DNA of 62,308 nucleotides from Brucella thiophenivorans (GTDB lineage Bacteria; Pseudomonadota; Alphaproteobacteria; Rhizobiales; Rhizobiaceae), in contig NZ_NNRJ01000058.1 in assembly GCF_002252445.1 (NCBI RefSeq), positions 1 to 62,308 on the forward strand, given 5' to 3'. The notes below the pieces were generated by a model. The model searched no databases and was not told the origin of the DNA. It saw nothing but the letters and a program-made list of their open reading frames with translations. The stretch's first letter is position 1. Every line of letters starts with the position of its first letter. The translations under genes and the position numbers were made by a program. Positions 43,836-53,391 of the stretch are shown piece by piece.

Positions 43836-45025
43836 CGACCCCAGGCCTCGTGTATGAGGCCTCGGATTTCCGAATTCACAAGTTCCATCGCTTCCATAGC
43901 GCGATCATAGGTCCCGCGATTCATGGATGAACGCTCGACCTCATAAAGTGTCTGTTTGGTAAGACCCGCATCCGAGATCGCGGTTGACTTGAGCATTTGA
44001 TGTTTGAGCATATGCGATGCCAACATGCTCTGCATGAAACCAACCATTTGTGCTTGTGGCACGTCAGTCGGCTCATAGCGCGTGATCAGATAACGGAACC
44101 AATCAAGATGCACGGCCCCCCCCGCTTGACGAACGGTCTTGAGAATGTCACCAAGCATAAGCAGAAACTGCGACATCGACATAAGGTCGAGCATCTGCGG
44201 ATGAACAGTGATTAGCACCGATGTTGCGGCCGAAAGTGCGGTGAGCGTAAGATAACCAAGCTGCGGCGGGCAATCGATCACCACCACATCGTAATCCTGA
44301 TCAACCTCGGACAAAGCCACCGCAATACGGCTGAAGAAGGTTTTGCCCTCGCCACCATTCTGCATGGCAAGCGGCGTATCATATTCATATTCCTGCAGTT
44401 CCAGCATCGCAGGAATGATGTCGAGGCCTGGGAAATTCGTCTGACGAATAATATCGCGGATCGGCTTGCGTTCTGAATCGTAACGAATAGCTTCGTAAAG
44501 CGATGGGAAATTGTCGAGTTCTGGTTGAATACCATGCAAAGCCGACATTGATGCCTGTGGATCAAGATCGATAGCAAGAACCCGATGACCGGTCAGTGCA
44601 AGATGCTGAGCAAGATGCGCAGCGGTTGTTGTCTTGCCCGAACCGCCCTTGAAATTCACAACACCAATAACCTGGAGCTTTTCATCACCGCGGCGGTGTG
44701 GCACATAACGCTTAACTTCTGCGCGGCCATTCCGATCAAGCCACTGACGCAGTTCCTGTATCTGTTCTATAGAGTATGCTCTGCGACCCCCGGAAAGAAT
44801 TGTTGGCTCAACACCCTTGCCTTCCAGATGCAGCTTCTTCAAATTGCTGGGAGATACGCCTAGAAAATATGCGGCTTCAGCCATTGAAAACTGACGCAAC
44901 AATTTGCGCGCATCTGGAGGAAAGTTTTCATGGCGCAGCAAATTGAGCTTGCGCGATATCTCGCGACCTTGCGTCAATATCATGTCGTCGAACGACATAG
45001 GCGCTGCAGAATTTGCGATATTCAT
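43832..45025 (-). CDS. repA: Plasmid partitioning ATPase RepA (ParA family)
   Basis: A 397-residue ParA-type ATPase. A MerR/HTH-like N-terminus (FSMAEAAYFLGVSPSNLKKLHLEGKG) binds its own operator and is common to RepA of repABC cassettes. It is followed by deviant Walker A KGGSGKTT at residues 126-133, IDLDPQASMSA and Walker B VVVIDCPPQLG. It drives segregation together with RepB and represses the repABC promoter. The first gene of the operon, transcribed leftwards. Length normal. Confidence 0.95.
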   Translation of the reverse strand: MNIANSAAPMSFDDMILTQGREISRKLNLLRHENFPPDARKLLRQFSMAEAAYFLGVSPSNLKKLHLEGKGVEPTILSGGRRAYSIEQIQELRQWLDRNGRAEVKRYVPHRRGDEKLQVIGVVNFKGGSGKTTTAAHLAQHLALTGHRVLAIDLDPQASMSALHGIQPELDNFPSLYEAIRYDSERKPIRDIIRQTNFPGLDIIPAMLELQEYEYDTPLAMQNGGEGKTFFSRIAVALSEVDQDYDVVVIDCPPQLGYLTLTALSAATSVLITVHPQMLDLMSMSQFLLMLGDILKTVRQAGGAVHLDWFRYLITRYEPTDVPQAQMVGFMQSMLASHMLKHQMLKSTAISDAGLTKQTLYEVERSSMNRGTYDRAMEAMELVNSEIRGLIHEAWGR

Positions 45026-45058
45026 AGGTTCAGGATCCCTAGTGACGGCACTGGAACT

Positions 45059-45078
45059 AATACCGTCTAAATACCGTC
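45059..45078. repeat. Direct repeats just upstream of repA, operator-like
   Basis: AATACCGTC occurs twice, 11 bp apart (45059-45067 and 45070-45078). The complementary GACGG core is shared with GTGACGGCAC (45042-45051) and with the parS-like palindromes. The spacing of one helical turn suggests a protein binding site for RepA/RepB autoregulation. Confidence 0.5.
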
Positions 45079-45143
45079 ATTATGTCCGATTCTTATTTTG
45101 TAGCAAGGGGTTCTGCTAACAAAGAGTTACTATACAGCGTTCA

Positions 45144-45162
45144 ATTGCCCCAAATTGGCAAT
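45144..45162. repeat. Inverted repeat upstream of repA
   Basis: ATTGCC-CCAAATT-GGCAAT. It lies ~120 bp before the repA start in the presumed promoter region. Confidence 0.45.
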
Positions 45163-45214
45163 CACAAGAATGAAATATTTTCTATCTTATTGAAATTCAT
45201 GTTCTTTATTGAAA

Positions 45215-45230
45215 ATAGACGGCAGTCTAT
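45215..45230. promoter_or_regulatory. Candidate parS / RepB-binding palindrome upstream of repA
   Basis: ATAGACGGCAGTCTAT is the second copy of the palindrome at 43820, identical in its central 14 bp (TAGACGGCAGTCTA). The outer base pair differs but stays complementary, which suggests real selection for symmetry. Confidence 0.6.
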
Positions 45231-46268
45231 TAGGGCCTTAGCATCAAAATAGGCTCTATTGCCGTTTAAGTGCCTAAGTGTTTAGTTTTCGACTCTGAGT
45301 CAGATACCAAAGGTTCGGACATGGGGTCATTATCATCAAGACTAGAGCTTGTGAATGTTAAGCGTTGAAAGCAATGTGTCCATTACGGCATTTGCTGTGC
45401 CAGCAGAATAGCTGCGTTTGATCTTTCAGTCCGTATTGTCCGAATTATGGAGCGCAACGGGTATGGGCTGTTGTCGGTCGATAACGATAGAGCATGCAAA
45501 TCACGCCAATACACATCTTTTATATGATGGAAGCGCGAGGTGGAAAAAGCTATAAGCTAAGCACGGTGTGCATATCGAAGGGTTTGACGCTATAGTGACG
45601 GAAACTCATTTTGACGATTGTTAAACCAATGACACTTAGGATAAAAGTTGCTTTCCTTTGCGGAATCGTCGTTTCAGCCAAACGCTTATCATCAGTCATA
45701 AGACTGCATTTGTCACCTCGTACGTGACCGAAGCTCTTTCCATGTGTAGTCGGCTATCACTGTGTAGATGATAGGTGCAATTAGAGGAATGGCTGATCTC
45801 AACTCAAGGTAAAGGTCGTAATCTCTTACGGTCAGTTGCTCAGGATAGATTTGTGTAAGATGTTTCTGTCTGCGAGTACTGCGATACTAGCGTTGCAAAG
45901 CGAAATTAATGTCTGAGCGGTTGTGATCAATGCCGAGCAATAAGAGCTCTTAAAATCGCGCAAAATCTCAGATAAATCCAATTGAACGTCAGGAGTGAGC
46001 GAAGAAGCAATTTAGATTGGTGTCTCACATCCTAAGGGTCGATTTGAGTAGGCGCTCCACTTCATAATTGTACCGCCTCCTGCCCAAACCACTCACTCCG
46101 TCTATCATCGTGAATTAGGAGTGGTCGCTATCTACATGTAGCCCAACTGTTTGTCTGGGAAATACGCCTTTATGGCGACATAGAATAATACAGGATTGGT
46201 ACCCACGTTAGCGGAATGGCACGCCCGATTTTGCTATCGATAATATAGATTCCATCAGAATTACAGTT
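45231..46268. other. Gene-free region between repABC and the IS481 element
   Basis: About 1.04 kb in which I find no plausible gene on either strand. It is AT-rich and has none of the dispersed mosaic repeats. It may be a decayed mobile region or a regulatory zone of the replicon. No clear tRNA or structured RNA is visible. Confidence 0.5.
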
Positions 46269-47301
46269 TGACTAGGTGTTTGATCCGAGCGTTTGATGGT
46301 GCGATATTTTCCACAGCATGGGAGGAAGCACTATGGGCCAAATTCGTCACGGAAGCGCCACGACCACGCACGCAGTCCGAGCTGCAATACAGCGATCACA
46401 GGCTTCGGCCGCGCGGCTGAGCCGGATCTACGGGATCAATCCGAAAACAGTTCTGAATTGGCGCAAGCGGGCGACGGTCGAGGTTCTTAAAACCGGGCCG
46501 AGAGAACCGCGTTCAACTGTTCTGAATGAAGAAGAGGAGGCGATCATCATCGCGTTCCGGCGACACACCCTGCTGGCGCTGGATGATTGCCTCTATGCTC
46601 TTCAACCGACAATTCCGCACCTGACGCGATCGTCATTACATCGTTGCCTGCAACGCCATGGGGTTTCGAGACTGCCGGATGTTGAGGGTGACAAGCCGTC
46701 GAAGAAGAAATTCAAAGCCTATGCTATCGGCTATTTTCACATCGACCTGGCCGAGGTCCAGACCGCAGAAGGCAAGCTCTACCTGTATGTGGCAAACGAC
46801 AGGACGTCCAAGTTCGCCTTCATTCAACTGGTTGAGCGTGCCACCACAAAAACAGCATCAGACTTCCTGGAAGCATTGGTCGCCGCTGTTCCTTACGCAA
46901 TACACACCGTTCTGACCGACAACGGCATCCAGTTCGCTGATATCCCCAAGAACCGAAACGGACCAACTGCCCGGTTCCGCGGCCATCCGTTTGACCGGAC
47001 ATGCTGGCGGCACGGCATCGAGCATAGGATGGCCAAACCTGAGCTTCCCTGGACAGATGGCCAGGTTGAACGAATGAATCGGACGATCAAGGAGGCAACC
47101 GTCAAACGCTATCATTAAGACAGCCACGACTAGCTCCGCGCTCACATCGGCGGCTTCGTATCAGCATATAATTTCGCCCGACGTCTCAAAACACTTCGAG
47201 GCCTCACCCCGTATGAATTTATCTGCAACGTCTGGACAAACGAGCCTGAAAGGTTCAGGCTCGATCCAATCCATCAAATGCCGGGACTAAACACCTAGAC
47301 A
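46269..47301 (+). mobile_element. IS481-family insertion sequence (inactivated)
   Basis: A 1033-bp element with imperfect ~31-bp terminal inverted repeats. The left end begins TGACTAGGTGTTTGATCC. The right end, read inward, begins TGTCTAGGTGTTTAGTCC. Both continue to TTTGATGG. No clear target-site duplication is visible. The transposase inside carries two premature stops, so it cannot move itself. Confidence 0.8.
46333..47298 (+). pseudogene. IS481-family transposase with two in-frame nonsense mutations
   Basis: A DDE transposase: N-terminal HTH (SAARLSRIYGINPKTVLNWRKR), then HIDLAEVQ, YVANDRTSKFAF and TDNGIQF (catalytic Asps), and DGQVERMNRTIKEATVKRYH. The frame then hits TAA at 47116 and TAG at 47131, but continues open to TAG at 47296 with typical C-terminal residues (FVSAYNFARRLKTLRGLTPYEFIC...PIHQMPGLNT). 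The stops replace codons expected for Tyr and Gln (YH-Y-DSHD-Q-LRAH), so these are two point mutations without a frameshift. The ATG at 46333 follows GGGAGGAAG. Confidence 0.88.
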
Positions 47302-47602
47302 ATTTTAATCAAATCGACGTATGATTAAAGATAGAAGTTAAAACATAACTTGCTTCTTTTAAACGGTGGTATACGCACCGTTCGGCTAGTCAGAGCTACG
47401 AAACAGATATTTCACTTGAGTTTCAAAAAAACAAAAAACCATTTATTTTCATAATGGTAACTTTGTAGCGTTTGCTACTCACAGAGGCGCCGGACGGGTA
47501 AGCGGGCAGATCCGGGGGCAATGCCATTTTGGTGTGCAGTTGCGCGGTGAGTTGCAATCTACCATAATTCCTTTTGCCAAAGAAGGTCGTATAGATTGAA
47601 CG

Positions 47603-47959
47603 ATGAAGAAGACGCTGATTACCGAGCTCGATATTGATAGTCTGGATGAAGCCACGCTGATGGAATTGAACCGGCACATCGTTGAGCGATTGCAGTTTCT
47701 GCAACAGCAAAGAAATGAAGCAGCCCTTCAGGACATCAGGATCGGCAGCGGCGTGATGTTTGAGGGCCCGGATGGTGCCGAGGTTCGGGGTTTTGTAATC
47801 CGCCGCAATCGCAAGACAGTGACGGTGCATACCGATGACGATAAGCAGTGGAATGTTTCGCCGTCATTGCTGCGTTTAACTGGTCGGCATATTATGGATG
47901 AAGCACCAACAAGAGCAGGTCGGGTGGTGCCATTCTCAAAGCCTAACAGTCGTAAGTAA
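47603..47959 (+). CDS. Small conserved protein associated with an IS66-like transposase
   Basis: A 118-residue protein of unknown function: MKKTLITELDIDSLDEATLMELNRHIVERLQFL at the start (first 20: MKKTLITELDIDSLDEATLM), then an SH3-like beta segment GSGVMFEGPDGAEVRGFVIRR...TVHTDDDKQWNVSPSLLR. Proteins of this type often accompany transposase genes in Rhizobiales. It converges on the transposase remnant, with 6 bp between the stops. No motif suggests an enzyme; it may aid transposition or regulate it. Confidence 0.6.
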   Translation: MKKTLITELDIDSLDEATLMELNRHIVERLQFLQQQRNEAALQDIRIGSGVMFEGPDGAEVRGFVIRRNRKTVTVHTDDDKQWNVSPSLLRLTGRHIMDEAPTRAGRVVPFSKPNSRK

Positions 47960-47965
47960 GTGGGA

Positions 47966-49166
47966 TCAGGCTTTGGCGATAATGAGGCCTGCAAGCTCCG
48001 GAATAGCTGTTTGTTGATTGGATATACCAAGCCGGTCGCCGAGATAATGCCAGAAGGAAAGCCGAAGCTTTTTGCAGGTCTTCATAAGGCCCAGCATGGT
48101 ATCGCGGGCAATGCGTCCATCGTTGCTCATGGTGCCACCCGAGATTTTCCGTTTGGTGACGCAGCTGCGCAGATCGTTCTCGGAGGCGTTGGTGTGCAAC
48201 GGAATTTCCGGGCGTTCGAGAACCTTGAGCAGTTCTTCCTTGCGGCGTAGCAGACGTGCCAACAAACTTGTCCAGCTCCACACAACCCGTCCGGATAGAG
48301 AAGATGCGGTCAAACCGTTGCCGGAAAGCGCTGATTGATTCCGGTGAGGGGCTCTTCTGCCTGAATGCCTTGAGCGCCTTGTAGAAGCTCCAAATGAGAT
48401 CGCGTATATTTCCACCCACCGGACGTGCTGTGGCGTCGCCGGCATCAGCTTTTGCAGCAGCCGCTCCGCATGCACCCAGCACAGCGCATGATTGCCAACC
48501 CGGAACTGGCCGGCGTCGTCGGAGATAATGACGGCATTGCCCAGCAGGCCGTGGTGGCGAACAGAACCCCAGATGCCCGCTTCCGCGACGACCCGAACCA
48601 TGTCCTTATCGAAGATGTCGACACCTTTTCGCGCCAGGTGTTCCAGAAAGGGAACCTGGTTGCAAAAGCGTTGAGGCGTGCGTGTTTTGCAGCCTGGCGA
48701 TGACTGTCGGATCCACGCCATGTCGCGTCTTCAGTTAATCAGAAGCAGCGTCGTTAAGCACATAATCCTGATAATTGCCGCGCAAGAGCGACAGGAAGTT
48801 CAGGCGGGATTTTGTTTTCGTGGTGCGAAAGACGGTAAAATGCTCGCCGCCAATATGGGTGGTATAGAAGTTATCACGCGCATGACGGGCCCCGGTGTCA
48901 TCGACCGTTACATAGGCTTCCGACACCAGGCCAGCATGTAGAACGGCAGCATCCTCAGCAACAAAGCCATCTAGCCCCTTGGTGAGCAAACGCACAACCT
49001 GGCGTTCGGAGATGTCCATGCCGATGTCATTAAGCAGGGTCGACAACAGTTGCACTGTGACCTGACCTTGCACATGCAGCATCAGGCAGAGCCGCCTGAG
49101 GTTTGGGCCATAACCACCGACGATTCCGGCAGGTAGCGGCGCAAGAATTGTCTTACCGTTCGGAGC
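47966..49166 (-). pseudogene. IS66-like transposase, multiply frameshifted and 5'-truncated
   Basis: Fragments of one transposase lie in several minus-strand frames. APLPAGIVGGYGPNLRRLCLMLHVQGQ...AYVTVDDTGARHARDN lies in 48735-49166 and stops after DAASD. VPFLEHLARKGVDIFDKDMV through LCWVHAERLLQKLMPATP lies at about 48440-48680. IWSFYKALKAFRQKSPSPES is in a third frame near 48300-48420. LHTNASENDLRSCVTKRKISGGT to the end is at 47966-48240. At least three frameshifts and a stop are needed to join them. The N-terminus is missing, cut by the IS6-family element. TVDDTGAR and ASENDLR are typical of the IS66-type DDE domain. Confidence 0.75.
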
Positions 49167-49982
49167 GGTTGTGTCGCAAAATCTTCAGTAAGTTAAAAGC
49201 GGCGTTAACTCTGGACGCAATTATGCTGCGAGTTCCACAAAGACCTGAAATGGCGATTGATTGTCGTTGGTGAATTGGTTCTTACGGATCATGTGAGCCA
49301 CTTCGATCCCTGCGATGGTGGCTGAAGCAGATTGGAATGCTTTAAAGCCCATCATTGGCTTGGTGATCCGTTTGATAAAGCGGTGGTCTTGCTCAAGGAT
49401 GTTGTTCAAGTATTTGACCTGCCGGATTTCAATCATGTCGCCTGCGCCTGTGAATTTCAGGATGGTGTTGACGGCGTGCAGTCCGGCCAGATTGGCTCCA
49501 CTTTTGTCAATGACAACCTTCTCAGGAGTACCGTTGGTTGAGATCGCCTTCTTGAAAAAACGCCGCGCCGCAGCCAGATCCCGACGTTCTGACAGCATGA
49601 AATCAAGTGTTTGGCCATCGCGATCGACAGCTCGATACAAATAGGTCCATTTACCCCGAACCTTGAGATAGGTCTCGTCAACTCGCCAGGAACTGGCCGT
49701 GCGGCATTTTCGTATCTGAGCTTGCTCGGCGATCTGCGGTGAGTAGCGAATCACCCATCGGTTTAGGGTTGCATGGTCAACCGAGATACCTCGTTCATCA
49801 AGGATCTCCTGCAGTTCACGATAGGAAACGGGATAGCGCACATAAAAGAACACCGCGTGCACAATGAAGCTTTTGGGAAAATGTGCGCCTTTGAAATCGA
49901 CCGCCATCCGCTTCCGCCTCACTCAAGTCCTACATAGTTTTATGTGATAACTCATCAGATGTAAAAAATTTGCGACACAACC
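49167..49982 (-). mobile_element. IS6-family insertion sequence, intact
   Basis: An 816-bp element with 14-bp terminal repeats GGTTGTGTCGCAAA (49167-49180) and its complement at 49969-49982. It encodes one transposase. Flanks TTCGGAGC and GGTGATAA do not match, so the 8-bp target duplication is absent. This implies a later deletion or replicative rearrangement on one side. Confidence 0.9.
49221..49922 (-). CDS. IS6-family transposase
   Basis: A 233-residue DDE transposase: FYVRYPVSYRELQEILDERGISVDHATLNRWVIRY (HTH; first 20 shown by FYVRYPVSYRELQEILDERG), WRVDETYLKVRGKWTYLYRAVD (first Asp), VIDKSGAN (second) and LEQDHRFIKR (catalytic Glu). Uninterrupted and full length. The GTG at 49922 has AGGA upstream at 5 nt; an ATG at 49907 is also possible. 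It may still be active. Confidence 0.93.
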   Translation of the reverse strand: MRRKRMAVDFKGAHFPKSFIVHAVFFYVRYPVSYRELQEILDERGISVDHATLNRWVIRYSPQIAEQAQIRKCRTASSWRVDETYLKVRGKWTYLYRAVDRDGQTLDFMLSERRDLAAARRFFKKAISTNGTPEKVVIDKSGANLAGLHAVNTILKFTGAGDMIEIRQVKYLNNILEQDHRFIKRITKPMMGFKAFQSASATIAGIEVAHMIRKNQFTNDNQSPFQVFVELAA

Positions 49983-50035
49983 GGTGATAATTCCACACGC
50001 AAAAGAAGTGATCTCGAGGTAAAGGGGAGGAGATC

Positions 50036-50251
50036 ATGAACCTCAAATACGCGATCGGAGTATTGGGAGTAATGATTGGTCTGAATTCATTTCTGTCTGG
50101 TAGACCAGTTCCCGTTGAGCATTATACCGCCAATCATGAACATAGACATATCATGCTTAGCAAATGCGCTGAGAAACAGGAAAGGGGTAAAAATTGTGAT
50201 AATGCGCGTATGGCTGAGTTTATTATAAATAATAATAAAGATGCTGATTAA
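50036..50251 (+). CDS. Small EexN-like exported protein
   Basis: A 71-residue protein with a hydrophobic N-terminus (YAIGVLGVMIGLNSFL) and a strong ribosome binding site GGGGAGGAG. The mature part, HYTANHEHRHIMLSKCAEK...NCDNARMAEF, matches the layout of EexN-type entry-exclusion proteins (Y-ANP-x-L-x-C...NC-NA). The usual lipobox cysteine after the signal is not seen. Such proteins block redundant conjugation. Here it is an orphan next to IS elements, likely a leftover of a conjugative plasmid. Confidence 0.5.
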   Translation: MNLKYAIGVLGVMIGLNSFLSGRPVPVEHYTANHEHRHIMLSKCAEKQERGKNCDNARMAEFIINNNKDAD

Positions 50252-50454
50252 ATTGATTATCAATTTCGCAATAATGTTAAATTATTTTGTTTATATTTTG
50301 TCACAAGTATTTTGGTTTAAAATTATGAACTATATTAAATTAGAAAATATAATTTTTATAGATAATTATAAATTCGTACTAATAATATTGACAAAATTGT
50401 GACCAGTCCTAGGTTGCAATTTACCCTATCTATGTCCCAGTTTTGCGAGAGACA
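50252..50454. other. Very AT-rich gap before the BCCT transporter
   Basis: About 200 bp rich in A/T runs (TTATAAATAATAATAAAG and similar), with no gene. It stands out from neighbours and may be foreign DNA or a promoter/H-NS-like binding zone. Confidence 0.5.
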
Positions 50455-52449
50455 ATGCCAGCCAAGTTTATTATCAATCCGCCGGTATTCTTTGGTTCGA
50501 TAATTATCATAGGATTGTTTCTGGCAGTCGGTGTAATCGTTCCAGATCAGGCCTCTGAAATTTTTGCTGCTTTGCAAAACAATATTCTTTCGAACTTTGG
50601 CTGGTTTTACCTTCTGGTCGTGGGAATTTTTCTGGCCAGTGTTTTGATGCTCAGTCTGGGTCGGTACGGCCGCCTCAAATTAGGGCCTGACGACTCCACT
50701 CCAGACTTTAGTTTTATGTCGTGGATCGCGATGCTTTTTGCAGCCGGTATGGGCATTGGCTTAATGTATTATGCCGTAGGCGAGCCAATGTCCCATTTCA
50801 TGGCCCCGCCGACAGCGGAGCCACGCTCGATTGAAGCAACACGCCAGGCAATGGCTGTGACATTTTTTCATTGGGGTATTCACGCATGGGCGATTTACGC
50901 GGTTGTGGGCCTGTCACTTGCGTATTTTGGCTATCGCTACAATCTCCCTTTAACGATCCGATCAGGTCTTTATCCCCTTCTGAAAGAGCGGATTAACGGG
51001 CCGATTGGCCATGCCGTTGATATTTTTGCCATTGTTGGAACAATGTTCGGCATCGCGACCTCACTTGGACTTGGTGTCTCACAAATTAATGCGGGGCTGA
51101 ACTATCTGACAGGCGTTCCCATCGGTTTAGAGGTGCAGCTTCCCCTGATATTGGTCATTACCGGCCTCGCAACCATATCCGTTGTTACAGGACTTGATAA
51201 GGGCGTCCGCATTTTGTCAGAAGTGAACCTTCTGATTGCAATTTTGCTTATGTTGTTTGTCCTCGTTGTGGGACCAACTGCACAACTATTTCGCGATTTT
51301 GTTCAGAATATCGGGCTTTATCTGGATTCAATTGTCCTTAGAACCTTCAATATATATGCCTACCAGCCCACACCGTGGATTGATGACTGGACACTTTTCT
51401 ATTGGGCATGGTGGATTTCCTGGTCACCCTTTGTCGGCATGTTCATCGCTCGTATTTCCAGAGGGAGAACAGTACGAGAATTTGTTACAGCTGTTTTGTT
51501 TATTCCAGCCGGTTTCACATTCTTCTGGATGACTGTTTTCGGAAACTCCGCGATCTTGATTGACACAACCGTTGCCAACGGAAAGCTGGGGGCCGAGATA
51601 GCTGCCGACGTGTCGGTTGGTTTGTTCCATTTCTTTGAGTATCTTCCCTGGACAACATTGACTTCAACGCTTGCCGTCCTTTTGGTCGCGATCTTCTTTA
51701 TTACGTCTTCCGACTCCGGTTCTTTGGTTGTGGATTCTATCGCTGCGGGTGGTGAGACAGAAACGACGACAGCTCAACGGGTCTTCTGGTGCGCACTTGA
51801 AGGTATCGTGGCTGCCAGCCTGCTTGTTGCAGGGGGATTAGGTGCCCTTCAATCGGTGACCATCGCAAGTGCACTTCCATTTTCTATGGTCATTCTTGTT
51901 CTTGTCTGGTCGCTTTTCAAAGGTATGAGAGCCGATCTTGCCCAGCACGTCGCCCATGCTGGAATACCCCATGCGCCCACGGCACAGCCAGCATCAGGTC
52001 TGACTTGGCAGCGCAGATTGGGGTTGATGTTGCATGCGCCTTCCGAGCGTGAAGTGGCGACGTTTATCGAAGGACCGGCAAAGAAAGCGCTGTCCGAAGT
52101 CGCGTCAGAACTCAATAGTCGTGGTCGCGACACGGTTGTGTCCTCGGAAGACAACGGTTCGATCGCGCTGCGTTCCTCCGCCGAGGGAGTTCGTGACTTC
52201 ATTTACGGAATAATGCCAGCCTCACACCAGATTCCGGCTTTCTCCACTATGGCGGTGGGAAAACCTGAATTTCGTTTTGAAGCCAGAACGTATTTTTCGA
52301 GTGGAGGTCGTGGCTATGACGTCATGGGCATGACGAACGAACAGTTAATCTCGGATGTACTCGTTCAGTTTGAGCGCTATCTCGCATTGGTTAACACACC
52401 AGAAACGCAATTGGTCCACAGCGCACCGGAGCATTCAGCTGACATGTGA
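50455..52449 (+). CDS. BCCT-family transporter (BetT-type choline/betaine importer)
   Basis: A 664-residue sodium- or proton-driven osmolyte importer with 12 spans. [28 protein letters not shown] and [24 protein letters not shown] (first 20 of each are decisive) are the BCCT hallmarks; the second holds the Trp box that binds trimethylammonium groups. A soluble C-terminal domain of ~150 residues matches BetT and can sense osmolarity. The ATG at 50455 follows GAGAGA; a TTG at 50443 is rejected. It is followed directly by an MscS-type channel. Confidence 0.93.
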   Translation: MPAKFIINPPVFFGSIIIIGLFLAVGVIVPDQASEIFAALQNNILSNFGWFYLLVVGIFLASVLMLSLGRYGRLKLGPDDSTPDFSFMSWIAMLFAAGMGIGLMYYAVGEPMSHFMAPPTAEPRSIEATRQAMAVTFFHWGIHAWAIYAVVGLSLAYFGYRYNLPLTIRSGLYPLLKERINGPIGHAVDIFAIVGTMFGIATSLGLGVSQINAGLNYLTGVPIGLEVQLPLILVITGLATISVVTGLDKGVRILSEVNLLIAILLMLFVLVVGPTAQLFRDFVQNIGLYLDSIVLRTFNIYAYQPTPWIDDWTLFYWAWWISWSPFVGMFIARISRGRTVREFVTAVLFIPAGFTFFWMTVFGNSAILIDTTVANGKLGAEIAADVSVGLFHFFEYLPWTTLTSTLAVLLVAIFFITSSDSGSLVVDSIAAGGETETTTAQRVFWCALEGIVAASLLVAGGLGALQSVTIASALPFSMVILVLVWSLFKGMRADLAQHVAHAGIPHAPTAQPASGLTWQRRLGLMLHAPSEREVATFIEGPAKKALSEVASELNSRGRDTVVSSEDNGSIALRSSAEGVRDFIYGIMPASHQIPAFSTMAVGKPEFRFEARTYFSSGGRGYDVMGMTNEQLISDVLVQFERYLALVNTPETQLVHSAPEHSADM

Positions 52450-52496
52450 TCATCGGCACCTCAATATTTAAAATGCTAACAATTGAGATAGGAATA

Positions 52497-53342
52497 ATGG
52501 AACAAAAAGCGACTGAAATCTTCGAAAACACCAATCAATTTTTGTTCCAGATATCAGATCTGCTTTTGCGCTATTCTCTATCGACACTTGGTGCAATTTT
52601 GATCCTTTGCGCAGGATGGATACTAGCTGGAACACTTCAACGCTGGGCCGTCAATTCTCTATCAAACATCCGTGGGCTTGATAAAACAATCTCAAAGTTT
52701 TTTGGCGGCGTGATCCGCTACGGAATACTTGCTATTGTACTTGTGATGGTGCTGGGCCAATTTGGCGTCCAGACCGCCTCAATACTTGCGGCACTGGGAG
52801 CTATCGGTCTCGCCATCGGTCTCGCTTTGCAAGGCACACTTCAGAATATTGCAGCTGGCATCATGCTTCTTGTTCTTCGGCCATTTCGAGTGGGAGAGTT
52901 TATAAGCGCAGGCAGCGTGATGGGTACTGTCGAAGAGATAGGCCTGTTTACAACCGAGCTTAAATCTTACGACGGCATATACATTATGGCTCCAAATTCC
53001 ACTCTATGGAACACCTCTGTTACCAATTATAGCCGCCTCAAAGCAAGGATGCACGACTTCAAGGTCCGCATAGGATATGATGACAGCATTGATGACGCTT
53101 TTAAAATAATTCAGAACATTGTCTCGTCGCAAGAGGGCGTTCTGGCGGATCCCAAACCGGCGTTTTTTGTCGATGAACTCGCCGATAGTGCAATAATATT
53201 GTGCTATCGCTATTGGGTTGACAGCAGTCATTATTGGGATGTAGTTCGCAACACCACTAAGTCCGTGAAAACTTCCTTTGACGCGGCCGGTATAAAAATA
53301 CCCTATCAGCAGGTTACCTACCATATGAAAGCCCAAAAATAG
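52497..53342 (+). CDS. Small-conductance mechanosensitive channel (MscS family)
   Basis: A 281-residue protein. Three N-terminal spans; the pore helix TM3 is GVQTASILAALGAIGLAIGLALQGTLQNIAAG (core AIGLAIGLALQGTLQN). It is followed by LVLRPFRVGEFISAGSVMGTV and a cytoplasmic cage to HMKAQK. The length matches E. coli MscS (286). The ATG at 52497 has AGATAGGAATA upstream; a GTG at 52446 overlaps the BCCT stop and is less likely. It opens on hypoosmotic shock to release solutes. It is probably co-transcribed with the BCCT importer. Confidence 0.93.
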   Translation: MEQKATEIFENTNQFLFQISDLLLRYSLSTLGAILILCAGWILAGTLQRWAVNSLSNIRGLDKTISKFFGGVIRYGILAIVLVMVLGQFGVQTASILAALGAIGLAIGLALQGTLQNIAAGIMLLVLRPFRVGEFISAGSVMGTVEEIGLFTTELKSYDGIYIMAPNSTLWNTSVTNYSRLKARMHDFKVRIGYDDSIDDAFKIIQNIVSSQEGVLADPKPAFFVDELADSAIILCYRYWVDSSHYWDVVRNTTKSVKTSFDAAGIKIPYQQVTYHMKAQK

Positions 53343-53391
53343 ATTTTCATGCATTATCCTATCAAAGGCCACGCGCCGGTTGGATTATGCT

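Larger units (their letters stand above)
47498..49166. mobile_element. Remnant of an IS66-like element, cut at its right by IS6
   Basis: The left end may be the GTAAGCGGG at 47498 (IS66-group ends begin GTAAGCG). It includes a small plus-strand gene and a broken minus-strand transposase. It stops exactly where the IS6-family terminal repeat starts (49167), so its right part was lost. Confidence 0.55.
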
